A stretch of DNA of 64,000 nt from NCBI RefSeq assembly GCF_004923315.1, contig NZ_CP039651.1:124001-188000 (forward strand), written 5' to 3'. The first letter of the stretch is position 1; each line of letters opens with the position of its first letter. The notes beneath the pieces are model-generated. The model was not told the DNA's origin. It did no database searches and worked only from the letters and a program-made list of their open reading frames with translations. This document shows positions 1-7,699 of this stretch, piece after piece. The translations under genes and the position numbers were made by a program. The DNA is from Azospirillum sp. TSA2s (GTDB lineage: Bacteria; Pseudomonadota; Alphaproteobacteria; Azospirillales; Azospirillaceae).

Positions 1-883
1 CCCGCTTGCCATACCCGTCTTCGGCGATCTTTGCGAGGGCCGCCGCCATACTCCGGGGTGAGGTGAGGGCCGCGCCAGCAGCGTCCGCGTGAAACTCGCG
101 CCAGCGGTCGAGCTGGGCAATCAGCGCGCGGCACGCAAGCAGGACGAGCCACGCCAACTGCGGAAGGAAGAGGGCGACCGCGCACGCCATGGCAAGGTCT
201 CGTTGCCCATGCCAGATGCCGAACAGCAACCCGGCGCCCAATAGCAGCAGCAGGGCAGGCGAGGCGCGGACCAGGCTGTGGGCGAAGGCCAAAGGCGAGA
301 TCAGGAACGTAGCGATGCTGTCCTGGACCGCCAAAGCGAGCGTCTTTACGAACGAATCCCCGTGGGCGACGTGCCCGACCTCGTGCCCTAGGACTGCCGC
401 CAGCTCGTCAACTGACAGCCGGTTAACCGTGCCGACGTTGACCGCAATGAAATACTTGCCGCGCCGGCCAATCGCAAACGCGTTAATGGCGTTGCTGGGT
501 ACGACGCCGACCATGGGCGCGGCCCGGAGGCCCGCTTGTTCGGCAATGCTCCTGACCAAGTGGTAAAGCGCCACTTCGGCCGGAGAAACGCTCTTGTTCC
601 GCTCGACCATACGCAAGGTGATGACCTTGGCTCCCAGCGCATTCGCGGCGCGCTGGCGTGCGAAGAGGAGGCAGCGCAGAAAGCGCTGGCACCAGCCCGC
701 GAAGGGCAGGCCAATGAGCACCAACGCGACCCATGCAAAGGGCGTAGCGGCGCCTTCTTCCACGATGATGCAGGCGCTGTTGATCGTCACCCAGCCGAAG
801 GGACCTGCGGCGACGGTTGTGAGCGCAAGCAGGGCCAGAGCTGTTGTAGTCGATCGGGTCCGACCAGGGATCCGGGGGGGCAT
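1..883 (-). CDS. M48-family zinc metalloprotease, membrane-associated (C-terminus beyond window edge)
   Basis: The frame runs from the ATG at 881-883 to the left edge without a stop, so about 294 residues are present and the C-terminus is missing. Two hydrophobic segments lie near residues 14-30 and 48-62. The zinc motif HEVGH is at about residues 167-171, inside the sequence AAVLGHEVGHVAHGD. The downstream third-ligand motif EFHAD follows after two more hydrophobic stretches. This order is that of M48 (HtpX/Ste24-like) membrane proteases, which degrade or process envelope proteins. It is divergent from the gene at 1052 and shares a palindromic promoter with it. The family call is secure; substrate and role are unknown. 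Confidence 0.85.
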   Translation of the reverse strand, partial: MPPRIPGRTRSTTTALALLALTTVAAGPFGWVTINSACIIVEEGAATPFAWVALVLIGLPFAGWCQRFLRCLLFARQRAANALGAKVITLRMVERNKSVSPAEVALYHLVRSIAEQAGLRAAPMVGVVPSNAINAFAIGRRGKYFIAVNVGTVNRLSVDELAAVLGHEVGHVAHGDSFVKTLALAVQDSIATFLISPLAFAHSLVRASPALLLLLGAGLLFGIWHGQRDLAMACAVALFLPQLAWLVLLACRALIAQLDRWREFHADAAGAALTSPRSMAAALAKIAEDGYGKR

Positions 884-952
884 GATCACTCCGTGGGAAT
901 CGTCGCAGAGCTGCGGCAACTACGCCGATCGTATTGCGTCGGCTGGTTCAAC

Positions 953-997
953 CGCGCCACTGAAAGACGTGGAAATTCGTCGCCTTTCCCCGGCGCG
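953..997. promoter_or_regulatory. 45-bp palindromic operator E1 with divergent promoters
   Basis: Near-perfect inverted repeat: left arm CGCGCC-act-GAAAGaCG, 11-bp spacer, right arm CGcCTTTC-ccc-GGCGCG. A -10-like TAGGAT (1017-1022) lies rightwards, and TACGAT (933 to 928) leftwards, each starting at the same distance from the palindrome. It lies between divergent genes, so it is not a terminator. First of ten related sites in this window. Confidence 0.8.
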
Positions 998-1051
998 AAG
1001 CGGCTGCGCGTCCCGGTAGGATGCCGGCAATACGCACTGGAGTTTACCCCG

Positions 1052-1318
1052 ATGGTCAACATGATCCTGCGAACCTTCTTGTTTGCCTTCTTCCTGCAGG
1101 TCGTGCGTTCACCGTTGGTTATGATGGTGATCGGTGTCGGTGTCGGCATGTACATCGAACACACGCGGCCGGGCACGACCGCCGTCGCACTTCACTGGGC
1201 CACCGGCGAGTTAGGCGGGGCTCTTGATGCCGTGAACCCGTTGGCCGGGTGGCTGGGCACCGCTCCGCAGCCCGTGCAAGCGTCGGGATGGGATACCGGG
1301 GCTTACAAGCTGCGTTGA
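1052..1318 (+). CDS. small membrane protein, unknown
   Basis: Predicted 88 residues starting MVNMILRTFLFAFF. One or two hydrophobic segments occupy residues 4-30 and suggest an inner-membrane anchor, followed by a polar tail of about 55 residues. No family is recognised. The ATG lies about 23 bases downstream of the start site predicted from palindrome E1, so it is probably co-regulated with the transfer genes. It ends just before a strong hairpin. Unknown function; reality of the gene is supported by promoter position and terminator. Confidence 0.6.
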   Translation: MVNMILRTFLFAFFLQVVRSPLVMMVIGVGVGMYIEHTRPGTTAVALHWATGELGGALDAVNPLAGWLGTAPQPVQASGWDTGAYKLR

Positions 1319-1323
1319 AATGC

Positions 1324-1353
1324 GAACGGCCGGGGAGTACACCCCGGCCGTTC
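1324..1353. terminator. hairpin between convergent genes
   Basis: A perfect 12-bp stem, GAACGGCCGGGG paired with CCCCGGCCGTTC, has a 6-base loop and sits between the converging genes ending at 1318 and 1377. There is no T-tract, so it is a candidate bidirectional terminator or mRNA 3' end. Confidence 0.6.
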
Positions 1354-1376
1354 GTCATGTCTCAACTCTGCCCGCC

Positions 1377-1907
1377 TCACGGGGGCAGCATAGCCTTGTC
1401 GTAGCGGGCTTGATCCTGTGGGGACGCCGGATAGAACCGCTTTCGGCAGAGGTCGATCACCTCTTCCACCGGCATCGGCTCGCAGACACAGGCAGGCGGG
1501 TCGTTGGTGGCCGCCATGTACGCCAGATAGGAGGCCAATTTTCCCACAACCTTGTTGTTGTGGAACTCGGCCGGCAAGGCGGCCTGAACGATCTGCCCCG
1601 CAATCGGCGCGAAGTAGGGATTATCGGCGAACGGTGAGTTGGTCACCTCTTCGTAGAAGAGGCACTCTTGCCCCCGGTAGCGGGACCGAACCTCTGACGT
1701 GAGTGGCGACATCGCCACGGCAAACTCGGTGGAACTGACGCTGCTGGCGAGGACGCGGAGGATGATGGTCAGATCACGTTTGGCGACGGCCACCGCCTGC
1801 GTCGCCGCCTCAGTGTTCTTCCATATGTTCTGCTGGGGCGCCGCAGTGGCGGAGCCCGCAGCCGCCATCAGCAACAAGCCGATGGCAAGCATGCGGGGGA
1901 AGGGCAT
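1377..1907 (-). CDS. secreted protein of unknown function
   Basis: Predicted 176 residues with a clear signal peptide (MPFPRMLAIGLLLMAAAGSA, cleavage near TAA). The mature part has several cysteines (QECLFYEE, ACVCEP, DLC), consistent with periplasmic disulfides. It starts 5 bases after the DsbA-like gene ends, so the two form one operon and the oxidoreductase may fold this or similar envelope proteins. No family recognised. Confidence 0.7.
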   Translation of the reverse strand: MPFPRMLAIGLLLMAAAGSATAAPQQNIWKNTEAATQAVAVAKRDLTIILRVLASSVSSTEFAVAMSPLTSEVRSRYRGQECLFYEEVTNSPFADNPYFAPIAGQIVQAALPAEFHNNKVVGKLASYLAYMAATNDPPACVCEPMPVEEVIDLCRKRFYPASPQDQARYDKAMLPP

Positions 1908-1912
1908 CTGGC

Positions 1913-2854
1913 TCAGCTCTTCTTGCGGGCCTGGTCGATCATCACCTGCATCTGGGAGGTCGGAGCGTACCCCGGCATGGTCGCTCCGCCGTCCAAGTAG
2001 AAGAACGGTGTGCCCTGGATCCCCAGGCTCTGGCCGAGGTTGAAATCGTTGGTAACCAGTGAGGCTACCCTCTCCGAGGTCATGTCCTTCCGCAGCTGAT
2101 CCACGTCCAATCCGACGTCCGGACGGGCGGCCAGTTGCAGAATGCTCGCTTCGCTGATCTCGGTCAGCTTGTAGAGTTCACGATGAAAGGCATCGTGCTT
2201 GCCCTGCATCGCGGCTGCACGTGCCGCCTGGGCGGCGAGCCGGGAGGTCGGTGACAGAATGGGAAGTTCGCGATAGACCACCTGGAGGTCCGGGTTGTTG
2301 GCAAGAAGCTCTTCGACGACCGGCTGGGCCTTCTTGCAGTAAGTGCAGTTGTAGTCCGCAAACATCACCAGCCGCACCTTGGGACTGCTCACGGCGCCAG
2401 CCTTGATCGCGTCCTTCTCGAACAGGTCAGAAGCGCGGGCCGCGAAGTTCTCGGATTTGGGAGCGCGGGCCTGTTGCTGCTCGGCCAAGTGCTTGTTGAC
2501 GCTCTCGAACACATAACCCGCATTGTCTTTCACCCACTGGCGCAGCACCTCGTCCAGCTGCTTCGCGTCGAGCGCTGTGTTTGGTGAGACCGCTGCCGGC
2601 GGGGAGATCGTGACAGCCTCTGCGGCTTTCCGAAGAGCCTGCCCCATATTCTCGGGCATGGCGTCGCTGCGGTCTCGGACCTGAGTGGTTTGCCGCAGTT
2701 GCTCATTCTCGATGGTGAGCTTTGCATTCTGCTGGGTAAGCCGCTCGACGCGATTCATCAGAGCGTCGACGATGCTGTCAACGTCCGCTGCAGCCGCAGG
2801 AGTGGCGACGGAGAGTGCCAAAAGGACGGGTAGGGTCAATAGGGGGCGCTTCAC
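1913..2854 (-). CDS. DsbA/ScsC-type thiol-disulfide oxidoreductase with coiled-coil N-terminus
   Basis: 313 residues. It has a signal peptide (KRPLLTLPVLLALSVATPAAA), then a coiled-coil stretch at about 30-60 (VERLTQQNAKLTIENEQLRQ). A thioredoxin fold carries the redox motif CTYC after MFADYN and a cis-proline loop GTPFFYLDGG near the C-terminus. The coiled coil suggests a di- or trimeric periplasmic isomerase such as ScsC. The start is GTG at 2854, preceded by GGAGATGAAGA. F-type transfer systems use periplasmic disulfide enzymes to assemble TraF/TraH/pilus proteins, and this gene has a promoter of the same class as traF. The role in transfer is inferred. Confidence 0.85.
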   Translation of the reverse strand: MKRPLLTLPVLLALSVATPAAAADVDSIVDALMNRVERLTQQNAKLTIENEQLRQTTQVRDRSDAMPENMGQALRKAAEAVTISPPAAVSPNTALDAKQLDEVLRQWVKDNAGYVFESVNKHLAEQQQARAPKSENFAARASDLFEKDAIKAGAVSSPKVRLVMFADYNCTYCKKAQPVVEELLANNPDLQVVYRELPILSPTSRLAAQAARAAAMQGKHDAFHRELYKLTEISEASILQLAARPDVGLDVDQLRKDMTSERVASLVTNDFNLGQSLGIQGTPFFYLDGGATMPGYAPTSQMQVMIDQARKKS

Positions 2855-2909
2855 TCTTCATCTCCGGATAATCACGCTGCCGGAAGACTATCGCCATCGG
2901 GCAATTCGG

Positions 2910-2954
2910 CGCGCCACCGAAAGACAACGAAAACCGTCGCCTTTCTCTGTAGAG
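2910..2954. promoter_or_regulatory. palindromic operator E2 with divergent promoters
   Basis: GAAAG at 2919 and CTTTC at 2941 keep the 22-bp spacing of the family. A -10-like TAGGCG (2974-2979) points to the gene at 3012, and TAGTCT (2890 to 2885) points to the DsbA-like gene. The left arm is CGCGCC-acc-GAAAGACa; the outer right arm is weak. Confidence 0.75.
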
Positions 2955-3011
2955 AAACAGCGTCTGAAGCTGCTAGGCGGGGCAATTGGAACTGCCTTGG
3001 GAGCTTACGAG

Positions 3012-3581
3012 ATGATACGCACCCTTGCGGTCGCGGCCGTTGCCCTTCTCGCCACCCTTCATTTCGCGGAGGCGGCAGGTACGGCTCCTCTGAATGGTTC
3101 TCTGTCGAGCCGGTGCGGCGAGGAGAGCGGCGGGGGCATTCAGGATTATGCATCAGACCCCGCGGCCTCGCTCGTCGTCGAAGTGACGCTGTTCGACAGT
3201 GCGAACCGCTTGATTGAACAGGTGCCATTCGTCACGCGGCCGAACGCGGAGGTGTCTGCGCACTCCATTGAGAAGGTGAAACTTGCGCTGGCCGGGAAGG
3301 ATGGCGCACCGCCAGCGATCATCTGTACCGGCCATGTCACTGCTGTGCGGGTAACGCCACATACCTCTCAGGAGGTCTCTGTCGAGTTGGTGGTTGAGGC
3401 CGCGGCGCTTCGCCGATCGGACTTGTTAGCGGAACAGCGAAAATTGAATAAGGTGCCGGAGCCGGATCAGGTCCGCGTCGAAGAAACGCTGCATATGCAG
3501 GAGGGGCAGCGTGTGGTGCTGAAGGTCGGCGGCAACGGCCCGGTGCGACGGATCGCCGTCGCTTTCGGCCGCACACGTTGA
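3012..3581 (+). CDS. secreted protein of unknown function
   Basis: 189 residues with a signal peptide (MIRTLAVAAVALLATLHFAE, cleaved near AAG). The mature region is rich in beta-type segments (SLVVEVTLFD, EVSVELVVEA, QRVVLKVGG) and has two cysteines (SSRCGEE, AIICTGH). It is transcribed divergently from the DsbA-like gene under palindrome E2. Probably periplasmic; no family recognised. Confidence 0.7.
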   Translation: MIRTLAVAAVALLATLHFAEAAGTAPLNGSLSSRCGEESGGGIQDYASDPAASLVVEVTLFDSANRLIEQVPFVTRPNAEVSAHSIEKVKLALAGKDGAPPAIICTGHVTAVRVTPHTSQEVSVELVVEAAALRRSDLLAEQRKLNKVPEPDQVRVEETLHMQEGQRVVLKVGGNGPVRRIAVAFGRTR

Positions 3582-3771
3582 CGCCGCCTGAAAGTTCGGT
3601 GTTCGATCGGGCACGACGCCAGCTCGTCTGACTTCCCGCTATGCCTCCAGGGTCGGTGTCCACCGGCTCCGACTGTCGGAGAGGTCGTACGCGTGCCTTG
3701 TCGTGGAGCTGTAGGGGAATAAGAAGGTCCGGCGGCAGGGCGAACCTAGTGCGCTTCGTGCGGGGTTGCGG

Positions 3772-4497
3772 TTACTGAGCCGCAAAGGCCAGATTGCCAT
3801 ATGATGCGGTGGCATCTTGGGGGGCTCCCTGCCGGAGCAACTTCCGTCCCCGGTTCGCAATTGCTCCTTCCGTGCGGTGCGGCAGTAGGCACTGGATCTC
3901 TTTGAGACTGGCGCTCCGCCACATGCTGAGCACGAGCGCGTCCTCGTCATCCGTCCAGACGTTTTTGGCATCGCGACCTGATACCGCCGTGGCCTGGGCG
4001 CTCCTGGGTCGGCGAAGATTGGCCCCATGGGCAGCTCGTCGAATTTGCGACAGCGACTTTCCCGGCAGGTGGCGCGCGATATCCTCCATCATCAAGTTCG
4101 GCGACGGATAGCTTTCAAGCAACACCAGAAACTCACCGATGGACCACCCGGTGGGCGGACTGCGCGAGGTGATCCGAATGTCGGGTTCTCCAGCCTCCGC
4201 TGCGGCCAAACCGAGTTCTTGCGAGTGATCGGTGATGCTGGTGCGGTTGGGTCCAGGCAGCACGGCGGCAATCTCCATTGAGCACGCGCTGGCGGGATCC
4301 ATCTCCTGCAGCACGCGGACCTCGTCAGGCTTCCACTTGAGATCCGGCTTGGTCTTGCGTCGAAGCTTCATGCGTCGCGCCACGGATCGGATGCCATTCC
4401 AACTCCGCTTGGGAAGCAGGGCCTGGAGCTGGCGCCTGTCCATGGTCGGGAAGTGCGTACGGATGATCTCCCGTTCTTCATCAGTAATATGGGGCAT
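3772..4497 (-). CDS. Myb/SANT-like multi-repeat DNA-binding protein
   Basis: 241 residues from the ATG at 4495-4497 (MPHITDEERE). At least three helix-turn-helix repeats of about 45 residues can be seen: ITDEEREIIRTHFPTM, then WSIGEFLVLLESYPSP, then WTDDEDALVLSMW. Each continues with a leucine/proline turn and ends in a basic helix containing RR. A fourth, weaker unit lies around WKPDEVRVLQEM. This matches Myb/SANT tandem repeats that bind DNA. Its promoter is predicted from the degenerate palindrome E10, making it a possible secondary regulator on the element. Function inferred from fold only. Confidence 0.7.
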   Translation of the reverse strand: MPHITDEEREIIRTHFPTMDRRQLQALLPKRSWNGIRSVARRMKLRRKTKPDLKWKPDEVRVLQEMDPASACSMEIAAVLPGPNRTSITDHSQELGLAAAEAGEPDIRITSRSPPTGWSIGEFLVLLESYPSPNLMMEDIARHLPGKSLSQIRRAAHGANLRRPRSAQATAVSGRDAKNVWTDDEDALVLSMWRSASLKEIQCLLPHRTEGAIANRGRKLLRQGAPQDATASYGNLAFAAQ

Positions 4498-4554
4498 AGT
4501 ATCTAAGCGTGTGGTTGGTCGTTCCGCGTCACCATAGCGGCTGGGAAAGGCCTT

Positions 4555-4599
4555 CGCGCCAGCGAAAGGCATTGAATATCAACACCGTTTGGGCGGGTG
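4555..4599 (-). promoter_or_regulatory. degenerate palindromic operator E10
   Basis: One arm matches the family well (CGCGCCagCGAAAGGC). The distal arm is weak, with CGTTT where CTTTC is expected, but at the same 22-bp offset. Read leftwards, TATGGT (4536 to 4531) lies one base closer than in other copies and would serve the Myb/SANT-like gene. Confidence 0.5.
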
Positions 4600-4766
4600 G
4601 TCGGGCTTCACCGTTGCTGCCGGAAGTGCGGGATCTCATGCCTGGCGAGGTTGGTGAGCGGGTCGCCTGGCATCGGTAGCCTCGGCTACTGAAAGGCTTC
4701 GGTCTTTGCGCGCTCATGGCGGGCCTCCTCCAATTTTCGTGAACTCGTCGTTCGTCCCTGTTCTCT

Positions 4767-4811
4767 CGCGCTGGCGAAAGAGAGAGATAATCGTCGCCTT
4801 TCACCCCTGTT
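4767..4811 (+). promoter_or_regulatory. palindromic operator E3 and promoter
   Basis: GAAAG at 4776 and CTTTC at 4798 (offset 22). A -10-like TACATT (4831-4836) begins at the standard distance. The predicted transcript carries the conserved 105-bp repeat and structured leader A, and would drive the small-gene cluster at 5041-7400. Confidence 0.7.
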
Positions 4812-4820
4812 CCTCCCAGC

Positions 4821-4925
4821 GTCGAGCCGCTACATTGGGCCCACTTAGCTCCGCTTGCATGTCGCAGCGATTGCAAAGTGTCCGGCCTCGGCTGGGGACC
4901 TAGTTGGGGTCCTAAAATAACCAGC
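4821..4925 (+). repeat. 105-bp conserved promoter/leader repeat, copy 1
   Basis: Nearly identical to 44079-44184 (roughly 87 percent by eye, one small indel). It spans the -10 box and about 80 bases of predicted 5' leader. It contains a hairpin CCGGC-CTCG-GCTGG (4882-4895) that is CCAGC-TTCG-GCTGG in the other copy, a stem-preserving change. A second short stem is GACC-tagttg-GGGTC. Confidence 0.85.
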
Positions 4926-4976
4926 AACCAAGCTCCGCCTGCTGGCGGCGCATGAACGGAAGCTTCGCTTTCCATT

Positions 4977-5020
4977 CCCCATCGGGGCGCTCCAAGCCCC
5001 CGCAGGGCCATGGTGCGCCT
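4977..5020 (+). promoter_or_regulatory. structured leader A (radC-motif-like)
   Basis: CCCC-atc-GGGG forms a first stem. The same G-run and following GCGC can instead pair with GGTGCGCC downstream, enclosing an inner GCCC-ccgca-GGGC. It lies 20 bases ahead of the ATG at 5041, followed by AGGTGCATC, the same start context as leader C. Confidence 0.6.
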
Positions 5021-5040
5021 CATCTCCGGACAGGTGCATC

Positions 5041-5667
5041 ATGGAAAATCAGAACACCCTCTTCCCGATTCCCGGCACGCCGGAGTATTTCGCGGCTCGC
5101 AAGGTGGCCTTCGCCCTCATTCGTGAGGTCGAGACCGCCAAGGTATCCGCCGAAAGGGCTCCGACCTACGTCGCTGGATGCTGGGACGATGATAACGAAG
5201 ATTATGAGCCGGTCGAGAACACCAAGCCTTGGGATCACCTGGGTGAGGTGCAGAAGATGGCCAAGGCAAACCGGCTTGTGATCGAGACCCTCAAGGCACA
5301 AAGACGCCTTGATCTCCTGGGCATCTCCCGTTGGGAAGCCGAGGCGATCATCCACGGCGAGCCTGCGGATATCCTGTACGATGAAACGGTGCTCGTTTAC
5401 TGGCAAGGGCTTACCTACGATCAGCCCTGCGCATACGCCCAGCAGTTCGATATCGAACTTGCCCGGCCCCCAGGCAGCATCTGCTATCTGCTGACGAAGA
5501 CAACCCACTTTTCGGGCGTTCGTCCCGGTCAGCCGGGACGCTGGAAGGAAATCACTTCCAGCGTCTTTACCGACCGGGATGAGGCTGAGACTCGGTATTG
5601 CCGCATCCTCTCAAGCGTCCAAAACTGGGCTCAGCAGGTTCGCGATCGCTACAAGCGCGCGGCCTGA
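5041..5667 (+). CDS. hypothetical protein, first gene of leader-linked cluster
   Basis: 208 residues, acidic in the N-terminal half (CWDDDNEDYEPVEN), soluble, with no membrane segment. I do not recognise a family. It is the first gene behind promoter E3, the 105-bp repeat and leader A. The ATG follows a Shine-Dalgarno-like AGGTGCATC shared with the genes at 5778 and 6306. The context (five small genes, each with its own leader) suggests an accessory plasmid function such as establishment or anti-restriction, but nothing in the protein shows this. Confidence 0.7.
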   Translation: MENQNTLFPIPGTPEYFAARKVAFALIREVETAKVSAERAPTYVAGCWDDDNEDYEPVENTKPWDHLGEVQKMAKANRLVIETLKAQRRLDLLGISRWEAEAIIHGEPADILYDETVLVYWQGLTYDQPCAYAQQFDIELARPPGSICYLLTKTTHFSGVRPGQPGRWKEITSSVFTDRDEAETRYCRILSSVQNWAQQVRDRYKRAA

Positions 5668-5703
5668 CCACGCCGGCACTGTCCGGTAGCATTCATCAAC
5701 TCT

Positions 5704-5746
5704 CCCCATCGGGGCACACCGTTGCCCCACGGGGGTGGTGTGCCCC
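5704..5746 (+). promoter_or_regulatory. structured leader B (radC-motif-like)
   Basis: The clearest copy. CCCC-atc-GGGG forms stem 1. Alternatively GGGGCACACC pairs perfectly with GGTGTGCCCC, enclosing GCCCC-ac-GGGGG. The first G-run cannot be in both stems, so two exclusive folds exist. It ends 31 bases before the ATG at 5778. Confidence 0.65.
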
Positions 5747-5777
5747 GTCGTCCGTCGAAGAGGACATGAGGTGCATC

Positions 5778-6176
5778 ATGAACAGCAAGTTGCTGAAATC
5801 TGTCCCTGTGGATGTCCTGCAACGCGCCACTGCGTTCCTGCGGGACCACATGGATCATCTCATGCAGGGGCCTGCGTACAACTGCCCCGGCACCATGCAA
5901 GCCGACCTAAAGACCCTGGAAGAGATCCTCGCCTACAGCACGCCGGGGCGGCTGGCAATCGTGCTTGACGGCGGCTTGGTGCAGGGCGTCGTTGGTGAGA
6001 ACCTTCCAAGCGATCTTGGAGTGGCGATCATCGACTATGACACGGAAGGCTTGGACGACGTCGATCTGGCGCTCGTTCGCCAGTCCGACGGCTCCGACGC
6101 TGAAGCGTATGTCACGCTTTCGTCCATCGATCGACCCGGCATCGACCTCAATAGCGTGTTCAGCAGCAGGGCGTGA
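5778..6176 (+). CDS. hypothetical protein
   Basis: 132 residues, soluble and acidic (pI low by composition), no recognised domain. Segments such as GRLAIVLDGGLVQGVVGE and GVAIIDYDTEGLDDVDLALV look like a small alpha/beta fold. Its start has the motif GAGGTGCATC-ATG also seen at 5041 and 6306. It lies behind leader B. Unknown function. Confidence 0.65.
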   Translation: MNSKLLKSVPVDVLQRATAFLRDHMDHLMQGPAYNCPGTMQADLKTLEEILAYSTPGRLAIVLDGGLVQGVVGENLPSDLGVAIIDYDTEGLDDVDLALVRQSDGSDAEAYVTLSSIDRPGIDLNSVFSSRA

Positions 6177-6238
6177 TCGTTCCGTAGTCCTGACCGCACA
6201 TTCACAGCCGGCTTATGGCCGGCTGCTACAGCTACTTT

Positions 6239-6285
6239 CCCCAACCGGGGCGCGCTTCGCCCCTGGAAGGGGAGTGGTGCGCCTC
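6239..6285 (+). promoter_or_regulatory. structured leader C (radC-motif-like)
   Basis: Stem 1 is CCCC-aacc-GGGG. The alternative outer stem is GGGGCGC with GCGCCTC (one G-U), enclosing CCCCT-gga-AGGGG. It ends 20 bases before the ATG at 6306. Confidence 0.6.
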
Positions 6286-6305
6286 ATCGCTAAACAAGGT
6301 GCATC

Positions 6306-6587
6306 ATGAAAAAGCTGACCAAGTTCATCGGCCTGACCGCACAGTTCCTCTACGAAGTGTCGGGCGGCAAGCTCTTCAGCAAGCCGCCGGCGCCCGTGGT
6401 GGTGACGGAGCGCACGGTCTACACAGGTGAGATCCTCCAACTCCGACGGCAAGCTTCGCTCGCAGGCGGATACTACCGGGTCTTCCTCAAGCCGACCACC
6501 GCAGGCGTCCGCCAGTGGTTCACTCCTCGTCTGAACCGCGACCAAGCTGTTGCGACCTTCTCGCGCATGGCGCGGCGGCTCGCCTGA
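6306..6587 (+). CDS. hypothetical basic protein
   Basis: 93 residues beginning MKKLTKFIGLTAQFLYEV. It is basic, with an extended stretch YYRVFLKPTTAGVRQWFTPRL, and has no clear membrane anchor. No family recognised. It is third in the leader-linked cluster, behind leader C, and is followed by a strong hairpin (6601-6630). Confidence 0.6.
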   Translation: MKKLTKFIGLTAQFLYEVSGGKLFSKPPAPVVVTERTVYTGEILQLRRQASLAGGYYRVFLKPTTAGVRQWFTPRLNRDQAVATFSRMARRLA

Positions 6588-6600
6588 CAATCAATCCGCC

Positions 6601-6630
6601 CCGCCCGACCCCCTTTTGGGTGTCGGGCGG
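6601..6630 (+). terminator. GC-rich hairpin
   Basis: CCGCCCGACcCC pairs with GGtGTCGGGCGG across a short T-rich loop, directly after the gene ending at 6587 and just ahead of leader D. There is no long T-tract, so it may be an attenuating or processing hairpin rather than a full terminator. Confidence 0.5.
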
Positions 6631-6636
6631 CGCCAT

Positions 6637-6680
6637 CCCCAACCGGGGCACACGTTGCCCCAGGCGGGGGCGTGTGCCTC
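6637..6680 (+). promoter_or_regulatory. structured leader D (radC-motif-like)
   Basis: Stem 1 is CCCC-aacc-GGGG. The outer alternative is GGGGCACACG with CGTGTGCCTC (one G-U), enclosing CCCC-aggc-GGGG. It ends 16 bases before the ATG at 6697. Confidence 0.65.
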
Positions 6681-6696
6681 AATCACGAGGTCGCAC

Positions 6697-7218
6697 ATGC
6701 AAAAGCAGTCCATCACGCTGCACAGGGTAATCGGGCCGTTCTACGACATCTTCAACCGTCCGCTGCCTGCGTGGCATGTCATCATCGAGGTTCTCTCAAC
6801 GGGAGAGCTGTTCCATTTTGTGGTCTATGGCGAAACCCGAGACGACGCATGGGACGTGATCGACGGAGCCCTCGGGTCTGGGAAAGCACTGGACGATGGC
6901 CGGAAGGTACCAACGACAGACCGGGCCATTTGGATCAACGCACTCTCACGGGGGCAATCCCGCCCCCAGGGTACCGAACGTGTCGTCATCGCCTACGGAG
7001 TCACGCCCTATGATGGGGAGTTTCGTTGGTTCGTGACCGTGACCGCTGAAGGGGGCAAGCCTCGTTCCATCAAGGAACGGCGCCCTCGGTCATACTTAAC
7101 CGCAGCTACTGCACTCCGAGACGCCAAACTGAAGGCCGAGGAGCAAGGTGCGCTGTTTGGCACCAACTGGCAGGTGACGATTACCACTTCCAACGGTCCT
7201 TCGCCGACTGTCACGTGA
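6697..7218 (+). CDS. hypothetical protein
   Basis: 173 residues beginning MQKQSITLHRVIGPFYDIF. Two similar-looking beta-rich halves can be seen: WHVIIEVLSTGELFHFVVYG and FRWFVTVTAEGGKPRSIKER. Each is followed by a helix, and the protein ends in NWQVTITTSNG. It is soluble, with no recognised family. It lies behind leader D and is followed closely by the small gene at 7233. Confidence 0.65.
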   Translation: MQKQSITLHRVIGPFYDIFNRPLPAWHVIIEVLSTGELFHFVVYGETRDDAWDVIDGALGSGKALDDGRKVPTTDRAIWINALSRGQSRPQGTERVVIAYGVTPYDGEFRWFVTVTAEGGKPRSIKERRPRSYLTAATALRDAKLKAEEQGALFGTNWQVTITTSNGPSPTVT

Positions 7219-7232
7219 GGAAAGGGAGAATG

Positions 7233-7400
7233 ATGCAGAGCGTCACCATTCGGACCGTCGACAACAATGGCGACATCATCGGCGAGGAAACGTCGAGCGT
7301 GGTTCGGATCACCGACCCGAGCCAAATCCAAGAGATGCTCAACCTCATTCAGGCAGGGCTGACCTTTGAAGAGGCCGCGGCGCGGATCGAGGCCGCCTGA
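7233..7400 (+). CDS. hypothetical 55-residue protein
   Basis: Predicted MQSVTIRTVDNNGDIIGEE..., ending in an amphipathic helix (IQEMLNLIQAGLTFEEAAAR). The ATG at 7233 is chosen over 7230 because the GGGAG at 7224-7228 then has a better spacing. It follows the gene ending at 7218 by 14 bases and has no leader of its own, so it is translated from the same message. Unknown function. Confidence 0.55.
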   Translation: MQSVTIRTVDNNGDIIGEETSSVVRITDPSQIQEMLNLIQAGLTFEEAAARIEAA

Positions 7401-7417
7401 GGCCACTTAAACCAAAG

Positions 7418-7475
7418 CCCCCGGGGACGAGAGGCACTGCCTCTCCATCCGGGGCAACTACCCCGCTGGGACCTC
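7418..7475 (+). terminator. hairpin cluster at end of small-gene cluster
   Basis: CCCC-c-GGGG is followed by a perfect GAGAGGC-act-GCCTCTC stem and GGGG-caacta-CCCC. The blocks resemble the leader family but no convincing gene follows. More likely it is a transcript end or a decayed leader. Confidence 0.4.
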
Positions 7476-7622
7476 AGTGTTCAGCATGGACGCCGCGGTC
7501 CCAGCGCTCCTTCGATTGGCTATTTTAGTCGGTCGAGAGCCGGCGCCGACCATGGCCAATCCTTCGTTTGGGCCATACAGCCATCGCTATGCTCCCTGGA
7601 TCGTCCAGCGCTGTCTAACCCC

Positions 7623-7667
7623 CACGCCCGAGAAAGACATCGATTTCCCGCGCCTTTCAGCGGCGCG
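7623..7667 (+). promoter_or_regulatory. palindromic operator E4, traFHG promoter
   Basis: GAAAG at 7632, CTTTC at 7654 (offset 22), outer CGCC with GGCG. The -10-like TAGCTT (7687-7692) begins at the standard distance. The predicted start is about 7699, one base before the traF ATG, which would make the traF message essentially leaderless. Confidence 0.75.
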
Positions 7668-7699
7668 AAGGAGGGCCCTGGAAAGGTAGCTTGGCGAGC

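Noticed and set aside
7477..7689. 70-codon reading frame between the small-gene cluster and traF
   Set aside because: It runs through the E4 palindrome, has no ribosome site and an Arg/Pro-rich composition typical of chance frames in GC-rich DNA.
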